Source of the DNA: Ochrobactrum sp. RH2CCR150
GTDB lineage: Bacteria > Pseudomonadota > Alphaproteobacteria > Rhizobiales > Rhizobiaceae
Direction: 5' to 3'
DNA length: 64,000 bases
Assembly (NCBI GenBank): GCA_014138095.1
Contig: JACGXE010000007.1
Coordinates: forward strand, 124,001-188,000
Both the position numbers and the translations under genes were made by a program. Positions 18,491 to 27,621 of the stretch are shown piece by piece. The notes beneath the pieces are model-generated. The model searched no databases. It saw only the letters and a program-made list of their open reading frames with translations, and was not told where the DNA came from. Numbering within the stretch: the stretch's first letter is position 1; each line of letters starts with the position of its first letter.

Positions 18491-20239
18491 ATGTCCACGC
18501 CTTCAGCCATACCAAATCTTCCAAGGTTGCGCGACCATACGACCGACCGCCGTATGTTGATGCTCGCGCTCGCGGCTGTTGTGGTTGGCACAGGTGGCGC
18601 GTTCGGGGCGTGGCTGCTGCTAAAGCTCATCGCCCTTTCGACCAATCTTTTCTGGTTCGGACGATTTTCATTCGCGAATTCTGAAATCATCGACAATCAA
18701 CTGGGATGGCTGGCGCTTCTCATACCCGTTGTCGGCAGCCTCATTATTGGATTGATGGCGCGATATGGGTCGGAAAAAATCCGTGGGCACGGTATCCCGG
18801 AAGCCATCGAAGCAATCCTGTTTGGTGAAAGCCGTCTGTCGCTCAAGGTTGCGGTGCTGAAACCGCTGTCTTCTGCGATCTCCATTGGCAGCGGCGGCCC
18901 TTTCGGTGCCGAGGGACCGATCATCATGACAGGTGGCGCCATTGGCTCCTTGTTCGCCCAGCTTTTTGAACTGAGTGCAGCGGAGCGGAAAACCCTGCTT
19001 GTCTCTGGCGCCACTGCGGGCATGACTGCGATATTCGGCACGCCTATGGCGGCCATCCTGCTTGCATTGGAGGTATTGCTCTTCGAATGGAAGCCGCGCA
19101 GTTTCATACCTGTTGTCGTCGCCGTTCTGGTCTCAACTGCCTGGCGGCCTTTTCTCATCAGTTCAGGCCCGCTCTTCCCCTTTATGAGCCTCGACGCCAG
19201 CGGCGGAATGCCTCTTTTGTTTGCGCTGATCCTCGGTGCTATTGTCGGCATCCAAAGCGTGTTGCTCTCCACCGGCCTTTATCGCATTGAAGACATGTTT
19301 CACCGGCTGCCGGTTCACTGGATGTGGTGGCCAGCTCTTGGCGCCATTGCGGTCGGTATAGGTGGACTCATTGATCCGCATGTCCTTGGTGCGGGTTATG
19401 CCAGCATTCAGCAATTGCTGGATGGTTCAATGACCCTGAAGGCAATCGCATTGCTGCTGGTGGTCAAGGCCGCGGTCTGGCTGATCGCGCTTGGGTCTGG
19501 CACTTCCGGCGGCGTCCTTGCTCCGCTTCTTCTGCTTGGTGGCGCTCTGGGCGCTTTGATTGGTCAGTTCCTGCCCGGCGGCGCAGGTTTCTGGGCGATG
19601 ATCGGCATGGCCGGTATATTGAGCGGCGCGATGAGGGCGCCACTGACAAGTGCGATCTTTGCAGTGGAGCTCACTGGCCATTTTGCCGCGCTGCCCGAGA
19701 CAATTGCCGCTTCGGCCTCGGCCTATGCGGTCAGCGTGCTCATTCTCAATCGTTCAATTCTGACGGAGAAAATTGCACGTCGGGGACGGCATATATTGCA
19801 GGAATATTCGGTGGACCCGTTTGCGTTCCTGCAAGCCTCTCACGTGATGACGCCCAGCCCGGAATGCCTGTCGGGCAAGCAGTCGATTGACGACACAATT
19901 GCATTCTTCACCAAAGACGCACGCCACAGAGCCTATCCCGTTCTGGACGATGACGGGCGCTTGCTCGGTCTTGTTTCCAGATCGGAAGTTCTGCAATGGC
20001 AGGTGTCCGGCGCTCCTGTGGCCGCATCCCTTGCCGAAACGCTCTCCGACGCTTCACAGCCCACGGCCTTTACATCAACGCCACTTGGTGAAGTCGCCGA
20101 TCTCATGGTTATGAGCGGTATTCCACGTATTCCTATACTCGACCCGCAATCACACAAGGTCGTTGGTCTGGTCTCGCGTCAGGACCTGCTTAAAGCGCGC
20201 ATTCAGCACAGCAATGTCGAGATGGTTCGGAAACGCTGA
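18491..20239 (+). CDS. CLC family chloride channel/transporter with CBS domains
   Basis: 582 residues: a CLC membrane domain (about 25-430) followed by two CBS motifs (about 445-575). The selectivity loops are GHGIPEAIE (H100 where E. coli ClC-ec1 has Ser107), GSGGPFGAEGP with the gating glutamate E141, and GSGTSGGVLAPLL. At the position of the internal proton glutamate (ec1 E203) the alignment TPMAAILLALEV gives V195. In known CLCs that residue is needed for ordinary H+/Cl- exchange, so transport mode may differ. CBS domains usually bind adenine nucleotides. Transcribed divergently from the MarR gene over a shared operator. Confidence 0.9.
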   Translation: MSTPSAIPNLPRLRDHTTDRRMLMLALAAVVVGTGGAFGAWLLLKLIALSTNLFWFGRFSFANSEIIDNQLGWLALLIPVVGSLIIGLMARYGSEKIRGHGIPEAIEAILFGESRLSLKVAVLKPLSSAISIGSGGPFGAEGPIIMTGGAIGSLFAQLFELSAAERKTLLVSGATAGMTAIFGTPMAAILLALEVLLFEWKPRSFIPVVVAVLVSTAWRPFLISSGPLFPFMSLDASGGMPLLFALILGAIVGIQSVLLSTGLYRIEDMFHRLPVHWMWWPALGAIAVGIGGLIDPHVLGAGYASIQQLLDGSMTLKAIALLLVVKAAVWLIALGSGTSGGVLAPLLLLGGALGALIGQFLPGGAGFWAMIGMAGILSGAMRAPLTSAIFAVELTGHFAALPETIAASASAYAVSVLILNRSILTEKIARRGRHILQEYSVDPFAFLQASHVMTPSPECLSGKQSIDDTIAFFTKDARHRAYPVLDDDGRLLGLVSRSEVLQWQVSGAPVAASLAETLSDASQPTAFTSTPLGEVADLMVMSGIPRIPILDPQSHKVVGLVSRQDLLKARIQHSNVEMVRKR

Positions 20240-20259
20240 GGACGGGAAACAGGCAACCG

Positions 20260-21030
20260 TTACCTGTAAATTTCAGGCTTATAGCGACTGCCCAAACGAT
20301 AGCGATCACCAGCATAGATCAGCTTGTTGACGGTCGCGACTGTATCTCTGGTCCATGTGCGGCGGTCGAGATGAAGACACGCTGCATTGACCTCGATTTG
20401 CAACAAAGCGGCAATCTTTGCATCTGCAGTAACCGCTGAGATCACCTGTTCGACTTCCGTCATCGGTGTGCTCTTTTGCAAATAATCATAGGTCGTCATG
20501 ATGCGGAAATCCTGCAATTCATAGTCCTGCACCAGTTGCGTATTGACGAAACGTTCCTCCAACTGCACAGGCACATCGTTTTCGAAATGCACGATGATTG
20601 AATGCGCGACAGGTATTGGGCTTTGCAGTTCAAAAGCGTTCAACAGTGCTGCGTCCGGCTGCACAACATCGAGCGCCACCACCTGAGCGCGATGCGTACC
20701 ACCGCGCGCGACGATCTCATTGGCAATATTCACCACTTCGATCAATGTCGTTTCGGGCTTTGGTGGCGACACAAACGTCCCAACACCTTGAATGCGCTTC
20801 AATATGCCTTGATCGGTGAGTTCGCGCAGCGCGCGATTGACCGTCATGCGGGAGATCCCTAAAGCGTCGACAAGCTCATGTTCTGAAGGCAGGCGAAAAT
20901 TGCCTGGCCAGCGACCAGACCTGATGTTTTCCAGAACCTGGGCTTTGACCTTTTCGTAAAGCGGCCCCGCTGTTTCAGGCAGCTCCATCGCTGAAGCGTG
21001 ATCAGTATCCGACTTGCCGGCAGAGCCCAT
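20260..21030 (-). CDS. GntR/UTRA family regulator (HutC-like)
   Basis: 256 residues: GntR winged helix (about 22-90, with LPSEHELVDALGISRMTVNRALRE split over the motif) and a UTRA effector domain to the end. It resembles HutC, the histidine-utilisation repressor, but no hut genes lie nearby. Instead it is the last gene of the operon that starts with the SDR at 28398, beginning 6 bp after the alcohol dehydrogenase stop. A TTGTCTATA/TATATACAA palindrome, of the kind UTRA proteins recognise, lies at 28513 in front of that operon. It is the probable autoregulated repressor of the island. Confidence 0.85.
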   Translation of the reverse strand: MGSAGKSDTDHASAMELPETAGPLYEKVKAQVLENIRSGRWPGNFRLPSEHELVDALGISRMTVNRALRELTDQGILKRIQGVGTFVSPPKPETTLIEVVNIANEIVARGGTHRAQVVALDVVQPDAALLNAFELQSPIPVAHSIIVHFENDVPVQLEERFVNTQLVQDYELQDFRIMTTYDYLQKSTPMTEVEQVISAVTADAKIAALLQIEVNAACLHLDRRTWTRDTVATVNKLIYAGDRYRLGSRYKPEIYR

Positions 21031-21036
21031 GATAAA

Positions 21037-22050
21037 CTACGCTCCTATCCGTATGATCGTTTTCAGCCCCTCGGCCCGCCCCGCAATCAACCGGTCGTAA
21101 GCCTCCGGTACGTCATCAAGCGAGATCTCGCGATCAATCAGTTCGACTAAGGACGCTTCCAATTCTGGAAGCAAGGCTGCGACTTCCGCAAGCTCATCCT
21201 GATAGGCGTGGCAGCCGATCAGACTGATTTCACGCTCGACCAGAACATTCGGATCAAGCTCAATCTTGCCATGTGAAATCCCGACGAGCGCCAGAGAACC
21301 ACCACCGGACAGAACATCGATTATCGCGTTCAAAACGGCGATATTGCCCGTCGCATCGATTGCATAACGCAAAGTCTTTCCCGAAAGGACCGCCTCCAGC
21401 GCAGTTTTGTTGAGTTGGACACTGGTGGCACCAGTCACCCTTGCAACCAGTTCTGCCCGCTGTTCATTACGGTCGCAGACCAGCACTTGCCCATCGTGCA
21501 ACCTCGATAATAATAAAGCAACAAGCCCACCAATCGGTCCGCAACCGACAACCAGAACTGCCTCGCCTGACGGCACGCGCTGCTTGCGAATGGCGTGCAA
21601 CGCAACCGAAAGCGGCTCGCCCATCGCGGCAACAACAGGGTTGATGTTTGCAGCATAAGGGACAAGCAACCGGGCAGGCAGCACAGTCTCCTCGGCAAAG
21701 CCGCCATCGCAGACCTCGCCGATAAATCCAAGGATGGAACAGACATTGTGCCGACCGCTCTTGCAAGCCGCGCACTCGCCGCACCAGTATCTGGAATCGG
21801 CAATCACCGTATCGCCCGGCTTGAACCCGCTGACACCGGCACCAATCTCGGTCACGACACCAGCAAATTCATGTCCCGCGACCGATGGCGAGCGGCTGAT
21901 CCACTGTCCGGTAGCGAAATTGTGCAGGTCGGAACCGCAAATTCCAGCCGCTGACACTTTCAGCCGGACCCAGCCCAGCTCAAGTGCTGCTGGCGGGTCG
22001 ATACTCTCGACTCGCAAATCCTTGGCCGCATAAAGCCGAACCGCTTTCAT
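21037..22050 (-). CDS. Zinc-dependent alcohol dehydrogenase (sorbitol/threonine dehydrogenase type MDR)
   Basis: 337 residues. Catalytic-zinc residues are in GICGSDLHNF and GHEFAGVV; the structural-zinc cysteines are in WCGECAACKSGRHNVC; the Rossmann motif is VVGCGPIGGL. It oxidises a polyol or secondary alcohol with NAD(P). The start is ATG 22050 after AAGGTGGG; the in-frame GTG 9 bp upstream overlaps that site. It lies 14 bp after the HisD-like gene. In sulfopropanediol degradation clusters, HpsN is accompanied by other alcohol dehydrogenases, so it may interconvert the same substrate. Confidence 0.87.
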   Translation of the reverse strand: MKAVRLYAAKDLRVESIDPPAALELGWVRLKVSAAGICGSDLHNFATGQWISRSPSVAGHEFAGVVTEIGAGVSGFKPGDTVIADSRYWCGECAACKSGRHNVCSILGFIGEVCDGGFAEETVLPARLLVPYAANINPVVAAMGEPLSVALHAIRKQRVPSGEAVLVVGCGPIGGLVALLLSRLHDGQVLVCDRNEQRAELVARVTGATSVQLNKTALEAVLSGKTLRYAIDATGNIAVLNAIIDVLSGGGSLALVGISHGKIELDPNVLVEREISLIGCHAYQDELAEVAALLPELEASLVELIDREISLDDVPEAYDRLIAGRAEGLKTIIRIGA

Positions 22051-22064
22051 GGAACCCACCTTGT

Positions 22065-23381
22065 TCAGAGATAGTCTTTACGGATTTCCGAAACGGCATT
22101 CTCATGAGAAGAAAAGCCCTCATAACGGGCAAGCGTGCGGGCATGCTTGGCGAATTCCGGATAGGCGGAAGCCGTCACATAGCCGATAGAAGAGCGCTTC
22201 ACGAAATCGGTCACCGAAAGCGGGCCATAGGTCCGAGCCCAGCGGCTGGTCGGCAGTACGGCATTCGGGCCAAGGCCAAAATTGCCAATGACGACCGGCG
22301 TATGCGGCCCCATGAGAATTTCAGCGGCCTCGGTAATGTGGCCAAGATGCGCAAACGGATCGGTCGAAAGAAGCTCCAGATGTTCCGGCGCATATTCGTT
22401 GATGAAGCGATAGCTTTCCTCGATTGACGACGTCAGAACGATACCGCCATATTTACCGGTCAGCACAGTCTTGGAGAAGCCGACGCGCTGTTCCGTCATG
22501 CGTGCCCAATGATCGGGCAGAGCGGCGAGTGCTTCCTCAACCACACGACGGCTATGCGTAACAAGCCATGCAGATGAATCCGGGCCGTGTTCGGCTTCGA
22601 TCAAAAGGTCAAGCGCGGCAAGACCGCCCTTGACCGTATCATCGGCAAAAATCACCGCTTCGGAAGGACCTGCAGGCAATCCCGGATCGATGACGCCGCC
22701 AAGAAGGCGCTTTGCAGCGACAACCCACGGGCTGCCCGGGCCAACGATCTTGAGTGCAGGCTTCACGGTCTCTGTACCGTAAGCAACCGCCGCAACGGCC
22801 TGCGCGCCGCCGACTTTGTAGACCGTTTCCACACCGGCAAGACGTGCCGCAACAAGCGTGGCGGCATCAACCGAGCCATCTGGTGTCGGTGGAGTCACAA
22901 TGGCCAGTTCCGGCACACCGGCAACGACAGCGGGAACGGCTGTCATCATGGTGACAGACGGAAATGCGCCCTTGCCGCGCGGAATATAAAGCGCAACAGA
23001 GCGGATTGGCGTAAAGCGGTCACCCGCAAAGGCGCCGGGGCGCATTTCCTTCAGCCACATCGCTTCCGGCTTCTGCTCTTCGTGAAAGTGACGGATATTG
23101 TCGATGCCAAACTGAATGGCTTCGATGACGTCTTTTTCAACCTTGTCGAACGCCGCGTCAAACTCCGCCTCGGTTGCCTTGATATTCGCCGGATCAACTT
23201 CAGCCTTGTCCAGATCGCGCGCAAACCGCACCAGTGCGGCGTCGCCTTCCGTGCGCACCGCTTCGATGATCGGCTTCACTTTCTCGACAAAGCCGGAAAG
23301 ATCGGTTTCCGAACGCTTCAGAAGCTCCGCGCGTCCGGCATCGTCGAGCTTTGCCAGTTCGTGAAAGGTAACATCGGACAT
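22065..23381 (-). CDS. HisD-superfamily dehydrogenase, probably HpsN-like rather than biosynthetic histidinol dehydrogenase
   Basis: 438 residues across the whole HisD fold. The catalytic Glu-His pair is E333/H334 (APEHLELL). Compared with E. coli HisD metal ligands Q259, H262, D360 and H419, this protein has E262, H265, N367 and H426; the substrate histidine H367 of HisD (GTNHVLPT) is A374 here (GPNAVLPT). That pattern recalls HpsN, which oxidises 2,3-dihydroxypropane-1-sulfonate to sulfolactate with 2 NAD+. The gene sits with a PotABCD-type importer, an SDR and a zinc dehydrogenase, not with his genes. The substrate remains unproven; no sulfolactate lyase is in view. Confidence 0.75.
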   Translation of the reverse strand: MSDVTFHELAKLDDAGRAELLKRSETDLSGFVEKVKPIIEAVRTEGDAALVRFARDLDKAEVDPANIKATEAEFDAAFDKVEKDVIEAIQFGIDNIRHFHEEQKPEAMWLKEMRPGAFAGDRFTPIRSVALYIPRGKGAFPSVTMMTAVPAVVAGVPELAIVTPPTPDGSVDAATLVAARLAGVETVYKVGGAQAVAAVAYGTETVKPALKIVGPGSPWVVAAKRLLGGVIDPGLPAGPSEAVIFADDTVKGGLAALDLLIEAEHGPDSSAWLVTHSRRVVEEALAALPDHWARMTEQRVGFSKTVLTGKYGGIVLTSSIEESYRFINEYAPEHLELLSTDPFAHLGHITEAAEILMGPHTPVVIGNFGLGPNAVLPTSRWARTYGPLSVTDFVKRSSIGYVTASAYPEFAKHARTLARYEGFSSHENAVSEIRKDYL

Positions 23382-23418
23382 AGTCGGCTCCTTGCTTGCT
23401 GCAATGGGACGCAGCTGA

Positions 23419-24219
23419 TCATTTCGATTTCAGGAAGATGTCGAGCCCGACCAGCCGGTCGAGCAGGAAAATGGCGAGTGCAGCACATGCGATGAAAACG
23501 ACGGAAATCGCTGCAAGATCGGGGGTGATGATCGACCGGATCGAATTGTAAATCTGCACCGGCAAGGTGACGATCCGGGCATCAACCAGAAGCAGGCTCA
23601 CCAGAAATTCGTTGAGTGCCAGAATGAACATCAGCAATGAACCGCTGATCACACCCGGCACCACCACGGGCAGTGTGACAAAGAAGAATGTCGATATAGG
23701 CCCTGCCCCGCAATTGGCGGCGGCCAGTTCAAGATCGGCATCGAGATTGGCAGCACTTGCCGTCACCGCCCAGATCATGAACGGGAGATTGATGACGCAG
23801 GCTGCAATCCCCACCGGCCAGAGCTGACCGAGAATACCCGCATGCCCGAAGATCAGCATCAAGCCGATACCCGAGCCGATCAGCGGGATCGTAAAGGGCA
23901 GCAGCAGATAGATCTGGATCGTCTTTTCAAAACGAACCGCATATTTGGCCAGAGCAATACCGGCGAGCGTCCCGATCGGAATGGCCGCGATGGTGCAGAT
24001 GAAGGAGACGTAGAGCGAACGCAGGAATGCGTCCCACAGATCACTGGTACCGACGATCTTTTGATACCACTTCAGTGAAAACCCTTCCGGCGGAAAGGTG
24101 ATCATATTGCCCGAGGTAAACGAAGCGCCGAGAACCACAATGGTCGGTGCCGAAAGCAGTATCAGCACGGCAATCACAAAGGTCCAGATAACGACAGACT
24201 TGGACAATGGAGCGGTCAT
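23419..24219 (-). CDS. ABC transporter permease (PotC type)
   Basis: 266 residues, about six membrane segments, with the EAA loop in LELAANCGAGPISTFFFVTL. It belongs to the 2-TM-subunit importer class used for polyamines, sulfonates and related compounds. Its start overlaps the stop of the PotB-type partner by 4 bp. A 37-bp gap separates it from the HisD-like gene, so uptake and oxidation genes are co-transcribed. Confidence 0.9.
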   Translation of the reverse strand: MTAPLSKSVVIWTFVIAVLILLSAPTIVVLGASFTSGNMITFPPEGFSLKWYQKIVGTSDLWDAFLRSLYVSFICTIAAIPIGTLAGIALAKYAVRFEKTIQIYLLLPFTIPLIGSGIGLMLIFGHAGILGQLWPVGIAACVINLPFMIWAVTASAANLDADLELAAANCGAGPISTFFFVTLPVVVPGVISGSLLMFILALNEFLVSLLLVDARIVTLPVQIYNSIRSIITPDLAAISVVFIACAALAIFLLDRLVGLDIFLKSK

Positions 24220-25160
24220 TTGCGCGCCCTTCCCATGGCGAGCGTTCCCGCCCCGAACAGGGTGAAGACGATCCCGACAAGGATGGAGCCGACACCGACC
24301 AAAAGCAGCGCCAAAGTCGCCCCCAGTCCCTGATCTGACGTGCGGAAGAACTGGTCATAGATCGCGTTAGCGATAAAGTCCTGAGAGCCGCCGCCAAGAA
24401 TTGCCGGAATGGCAAAGTCGGTGAGCGAAAGCGTCATAACCACCAGCCCCGCGCCAATCAGGCCGGGGCGTGCCATGGGTAGCACAACATGCGCAAATGT
24501 ACGCAACCAGTTCGCACCGAGCGAACTTGCCGCCGCTTCCATTTCTTCTGGTATGGCCGTCAGTGCCGGGGCCAGCATCAGAACTGCAAATGGCAGCATA
24601 TATTGCACAAGGCCGAACAGAACCGCGGGGTAGTTATAAAGCAGACGCAAGGGTGCGATGCCGACGAGACCGAGCGCCTCGTTCACCATGCCCTGATTAC
24701 CCAGAATGATGAGCCATCCATAAGCGCGCACCACCTGCCCGATGAAAAACGGCAGGAAAAGCGCGATCAGCAGAAATTTACGTAGCGCCGCCGAAGGCGT
24801 TCTCACCATCAGATAAGCGTAAGGAAATGCCAGAACGAGTGTGAAAAAGGTCACGACGAGCGATCCCAGAAGACTGCGCCAGGCGACTGTCGCAAAAAGG
24901 GATTCCGTCAGGGCCCGCTTGTAGTTTGCAAGCGTATAATAGTCCGACATTAGGAATGTCGACGTGTCGAGCGTGCGCAAGCTGGCATCTGCGATCTGAA
25001 TCAGACCCAGCACCAACAAGCCAACCAGAACAATTGCCGGAAGCAGCATCAGATAGGGAACAGCACGGTTGAACCGCGCGGGCCATAAAAAGGCTGCGAT
25101 TGCTTCCAGCGCGTCCATGATGCGCCATGTCATGGGATAGGCAGTGCGTGCCGCTCGCAT
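24216..25160 (-). CDS. ABC transporter permease (PotB type)
   Basis: 314 residues with an N-terminal cytoplasmic stretch, six hydrophobic segments and the EAA loop (EAAASSLGANWLRTFAHVV). It forms the membrane channel with the following PotC-type subunit (4-bp overlap). The binding protein is encoded 84 bp upstream, and a hairpin in that gap probably tunes expression between the binding protein and the permeases. Confidence 0.9.
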   Translation of the reverse strand: MRAARTAYPMTWRIMDALEAIAAFLWPARFNRAVPYLMLLPAIVLVGLLVLGLIQIADASLRTLDTSTFLMSDYYTLANYKRALTESLFATVAWRSLLGSLVVTFFTLVLAFPYAYLMVRTPSAALRKFLLIALFLPFFIGQVVRAYGWLIILGNQGMVNEALGLVGIAPLRLLYNYPAVLFGLVQYMLPFAVLMLAPALTAIPEEMEAAASSLGANWLRTFAHVVLPMARPGLIGAGLVVMTLSLTDFAIPAILGGGSQDFIANAIYDQFFRTSDQGLGATLALLLVGVGSILVGIVFTLFGAGTLAMGRARK

Positions 25161-25200
25161 GTTTCAATTCCTGAATATTTGCCGTGAGATATCGGGCATC

Positions 25201-25224
25201 GGGATCGCCCTGTTGGGGCGACCC
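25201..25224 (-). other. Intercistronic hairpin between binding-protein and permease genes
   Basis: GGGATCGCCC and GGGGCGACCC pair over 9 bp with a single-base bulge in the 84-bp gap. No U-run follows on the minus strand. It resembles the hairpins that stabilise binding-protein mRNA in transporter operons. Confidence 0.45.
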
Positions 25225-25244
25225 TTGTTGTTTGGAGAACTGGA

Positions 25245-26360
25245 TCAGCCCTGCATGATCGCCTTGAACTTGGAGAACCATTCGCTTTCGTTCTCAACCT
25301 GTACCTTGGCCGAGATGCGGATGAGATGTTTGAAATCCTCTTCCGTCGTCGGATAAGCCGGGTCGTTCACCAGATCGGCGGGTGGCGTCAGACCCGGAAC
25401 TACGCCGGGCAAACCAAGACCATCGAGCCACACCTGCTGTGCATCCTTGGTCAAGGCGAAGTTGACATATTCCTTGGCCCAGTAAAGCTCGTTTTCCGGC
25501 AGGCCCTTTGGAACCCAAAGACCATCCGTGTCGAACTTTGCGCCTTCTTCCGGAACGGTCCAGTCGATCTTGACGCCGTTCTTTTGCGCTTCGCGCGCAT
25601 TGGTGGAGATGGTGCAGGCCAGATCGATTTCGCCCTTCTGGAACCACGTGGTGAAATCCGGATCTTCACCGAGAAGCGGCTGCTGCTGCTTCACCTTGGC
25701 GATGAAATCCCAGGCTGGCTGCATATTGGCCGGGATATCCTCGAGCTTGCCGCCGCCAGCAACCTGCGCCGGGAAGTGGAATCCGATGCCATCATTGTAA
25801 AGCGCGATGCGTCCCTTAAACTTCGGATCAAGCAGGGCATGCCACGACTTAGGCGGGCCGTCCGGGAACGCTTCCGGGCGATAGGCCAGCACATAGACAT
25901 AGCCATAGGTATTGACGATCGGATAGCCGTCGAGGCCGACCGGCTTGGCAAGATCGGTAGTGTTCTTCAAGTTCGGCAGATCGGCCAGATCTTCCGTCAC
26001 ACCACGCAATGCCGACTTGGTCGCATTGGTCGTCGTATCCCAGTTGACGTGGATCGGCGGAACGCGCTTCTGCGCAACCGCAGCCCAAAGCTTCGGCTGG
26101 ATCTCGTTATCCTCGGTCAGATCGTGGCGAATTGAAATGCCAGTCTTTGCTGTGAAGGGGTCGGAAACGCCCGCTTTCAGCGCGTCGACCCAGCTGCCAC
26201 CCCAAGCGCGAACAATCAGTTCCTTTGGCTTCGCAGGCTCTTCTGCGAAGGCATGGGACAGGCCGAGTGAAGTCGTTCCGGCAGCAGCAGCAAGAGCGCC
26301 CGCGCTTTGCAGGAAGCGACGGCGGTCGAGTATCAAAAAGGGCTTCTTCAGAGCGCTCAT
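25245..26360 (-). CDS. Extracellular solute-binding protein (PotD/family 1) with Tat signal
   Basis: 371 residues. The N-terminus carries a twin-arginine motif (DRRRFLQSAGALAAAAG) and a cleavage region near SHAFAEE, so it is exported folded by Tat. The mature part is a type II periplasmic binding fold (ELIVRAWGGSWVDALK, YVLAYRPEAFPDG) of the polyamine/iron group. It should capture the substrate of the operon's dehydrogenases. The ligand cannot be read from sequence; polyamine versus sulfonated or hydroxylated small molecule remains open. Confidence 0.88.
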   Translation of the reverse strand: MSALKKPFLILDRRRFLQSAGALAAAAGTTSLGLSHAFAEEPAKPKELIVRAWGGSWVDALKAGVSDPFTAKTGISIRHDLTEDNEIQPKLWAAVAQKRVPPIHVNWDTTTNATKSALRGVTEDLADLPNLKNTTDLAKPVGLDGYPIVNTYGYVYVLAYRPEAFPDGPPKSWHALLDPKFKGRIALYNDGIGFHFPAQVAGGGKLEDIPANMQPAWDFIAKVKQQQPLLGEDPDFTTWFQKGEIDLACTISTNAREAQKNGVKIDWTVPEEGAKFDTDGLWVPKGLPENELYWAKEYVNFALTKDAQQVWLDGLGLPGVVPGLTPPADLVNDPAYPTTEEDFKHLIRISAKVQVENESEWFSKFKAIMQG

Positions 26361-26404
26361 TATGTTCTCTCCTCTAGGGTTTTGTCTATAATCAGGTGTT
26401 CAGT

Positions 26405-27541
26405 TCATGCTGCAAAAACGATGAGATCGCGGGCATTCCAGCCAATGGGAACAGTCGCGCCCTCTTCAAACTGGCTGTGTCCGACCGGATCGTGATCAAA
26501 CACGCGCATCAAGGCGTTGCCCAGTGCCGGCACGCGCAATTCGTATACAATGCGCTCGCCTTCGAAAATCGCATCGGTCACCACACCTTCAAGCTTCGTA
26601 TCAAGCCCTGCACCGCTTTCGGCATTGGAACCTATACGGATCTGTTCGGCGCGAATGGCACAAGAAACGGTATCGCCTGCTGCAACGGGCTTATGACCAT
26701 CGACAGCCACACCAGCAAGCTTTGGCCCGGCATCGACCTGCACAACGCTGCCGTCCACGGCGGCAGCTTTACCGGTGATGAAGTTGGTGACGCCGATGAA
26801 GTTTGCGACAAAAGCATTGGACGGGTTACGATAGGTTTCCGACGGCCTCGCCATCTGTTGTATTTCGCCGCCATCCATAACGATGATCTCATCCGACACG
26901 ACCAGTGCTTCACGCTGATCGTGCGTGACGTTGATGGTCGTGACGCCCAGTTCGCGCTGGATGCGGCGAAATTCAAGCTGCATTTCTTCACGAAGCTTGC
27001 GGTCAAGTGCGGCCAGCGGTTCATCCAGCAGCAGAAGATCAGGTTCAAATACAAGGGCGCGTGCAATCGCGACACGCTGCTGCTGACCGCCGGAAAGTTC
27101 ATGAACACGCCTATTGCCCAATCCGCCAAGGCGAACCAGATCGAGATAGCGCTCAACCCTTTCAGGGATAGTGCGGGCATCAAATCGGCGCATCTTGAGT
27201 GGGAAGGCGACATTCTCCGCCGCCGTCATATGCGGAAACAGGGCGAGTTTCTGGAATACCATGCCAATCGAACGCTTGTGCGACGGGACTGCGCTGACAG
27301 CCTGACCGTTGATGAAGATCTCGCCGACACTCGGGCGTTGGAAGCCTGCGATAAGTCGCAGCAAAGTCGTTTTTCCCGAACCGGACGGCCCGAGAATAGT
27401 CAGGAAACGCCCCTGTTCGAGGTCAAAAGAAGCCGACCGAACGGCATGAAAGCCGTTATAGATCATGCTGACATTCTTTGCCGAGACGGCAGCCGATCCA
27501 TTCTTGGTAGTAGGGCCAGTTCCGTTTTCGGTGGTTTTCAT
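26405..27541 (-). CDS. ABC transporter ATP-binding protein (PotA type)
   Basis: 378 residues from ATG 27541. Walker A is GPSGSGKTT, the signature [15 protein letters not shown], Walker B LLLLDEPLAALD and the switch NVTHDQREAL. The C-terminal third is a TOBE/MOP-like regulatory domain, as in PotA and CysA. An ATG six codons upstream is possible, but GGGAA lies between the two, favouring the shorter form. It precedes the binding-protein-distal genes of the same operon and follows the SDR gene by 80 bp. Confidence 0.9.
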   Translation of the reverse strand: MKTTENGTGPTTKNGSAAVSAKNVSMIYNGFHAVRSASFDLEQGRFLTILGPSGSGKTTLLRLIAGFQRPSVGEIFINGQAVSAVPSHKRSIGMVFQKLALFPHMTAAENVAFPLKMRRFDARTIPERVERYLDLVRLGGLGNRRVHELSGGQQQRVAIARALVFEPDLLLLDEPLAALDRKLREEMQLEFRRIQRELGVTTINVTHDQREALVVSDEIIVMDGGEIQQMARPSETYRNPSNAFVANFIGVTNFITGKAAAVDGSVVQVDAGPKLAGVAVDGHKPVAAGDTVSCAIRAEQIRIGSNAESGAGLDTKLEGVVTDAIFEGERIVYELRVPALGNALMRVFDHDPVGHSQFEEGATVPIGWNARDLIVFAA

Positions 27542-27621
27542 CGATGTTTCCCGTTTCATTCAGAAGCGTTCGAAAACGCCAGATAGAATTATCTCAAATT
27601 GTGCTCGAGGCTCCGAAACAC

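Noticed and set aside
20260..21030. HutC as repressor of histidine utilisation
   Set aside because: No hut genes in the window and the gene is the last member of another operon; kept as HutC-like only.
22065..23381. Biosynthetic hisD
   Set aside because: Zinc-site and substrate-histidine positions differ from HisD and the neighbours are transport and alcohol dehydrogenase genes, not his genes.
22587..23495. 302-codon open frame opposite the HisD-like gene
   Set aside because: Arg/His/Cys-rich composition typical of an antisense shadow; the minus strand carries the conserved enzyme.
26396..27586. 396-codon open frame on the plus strand
   Set aside because: Exact shadow of the PotA-type ATPase; no family motif in its translation.
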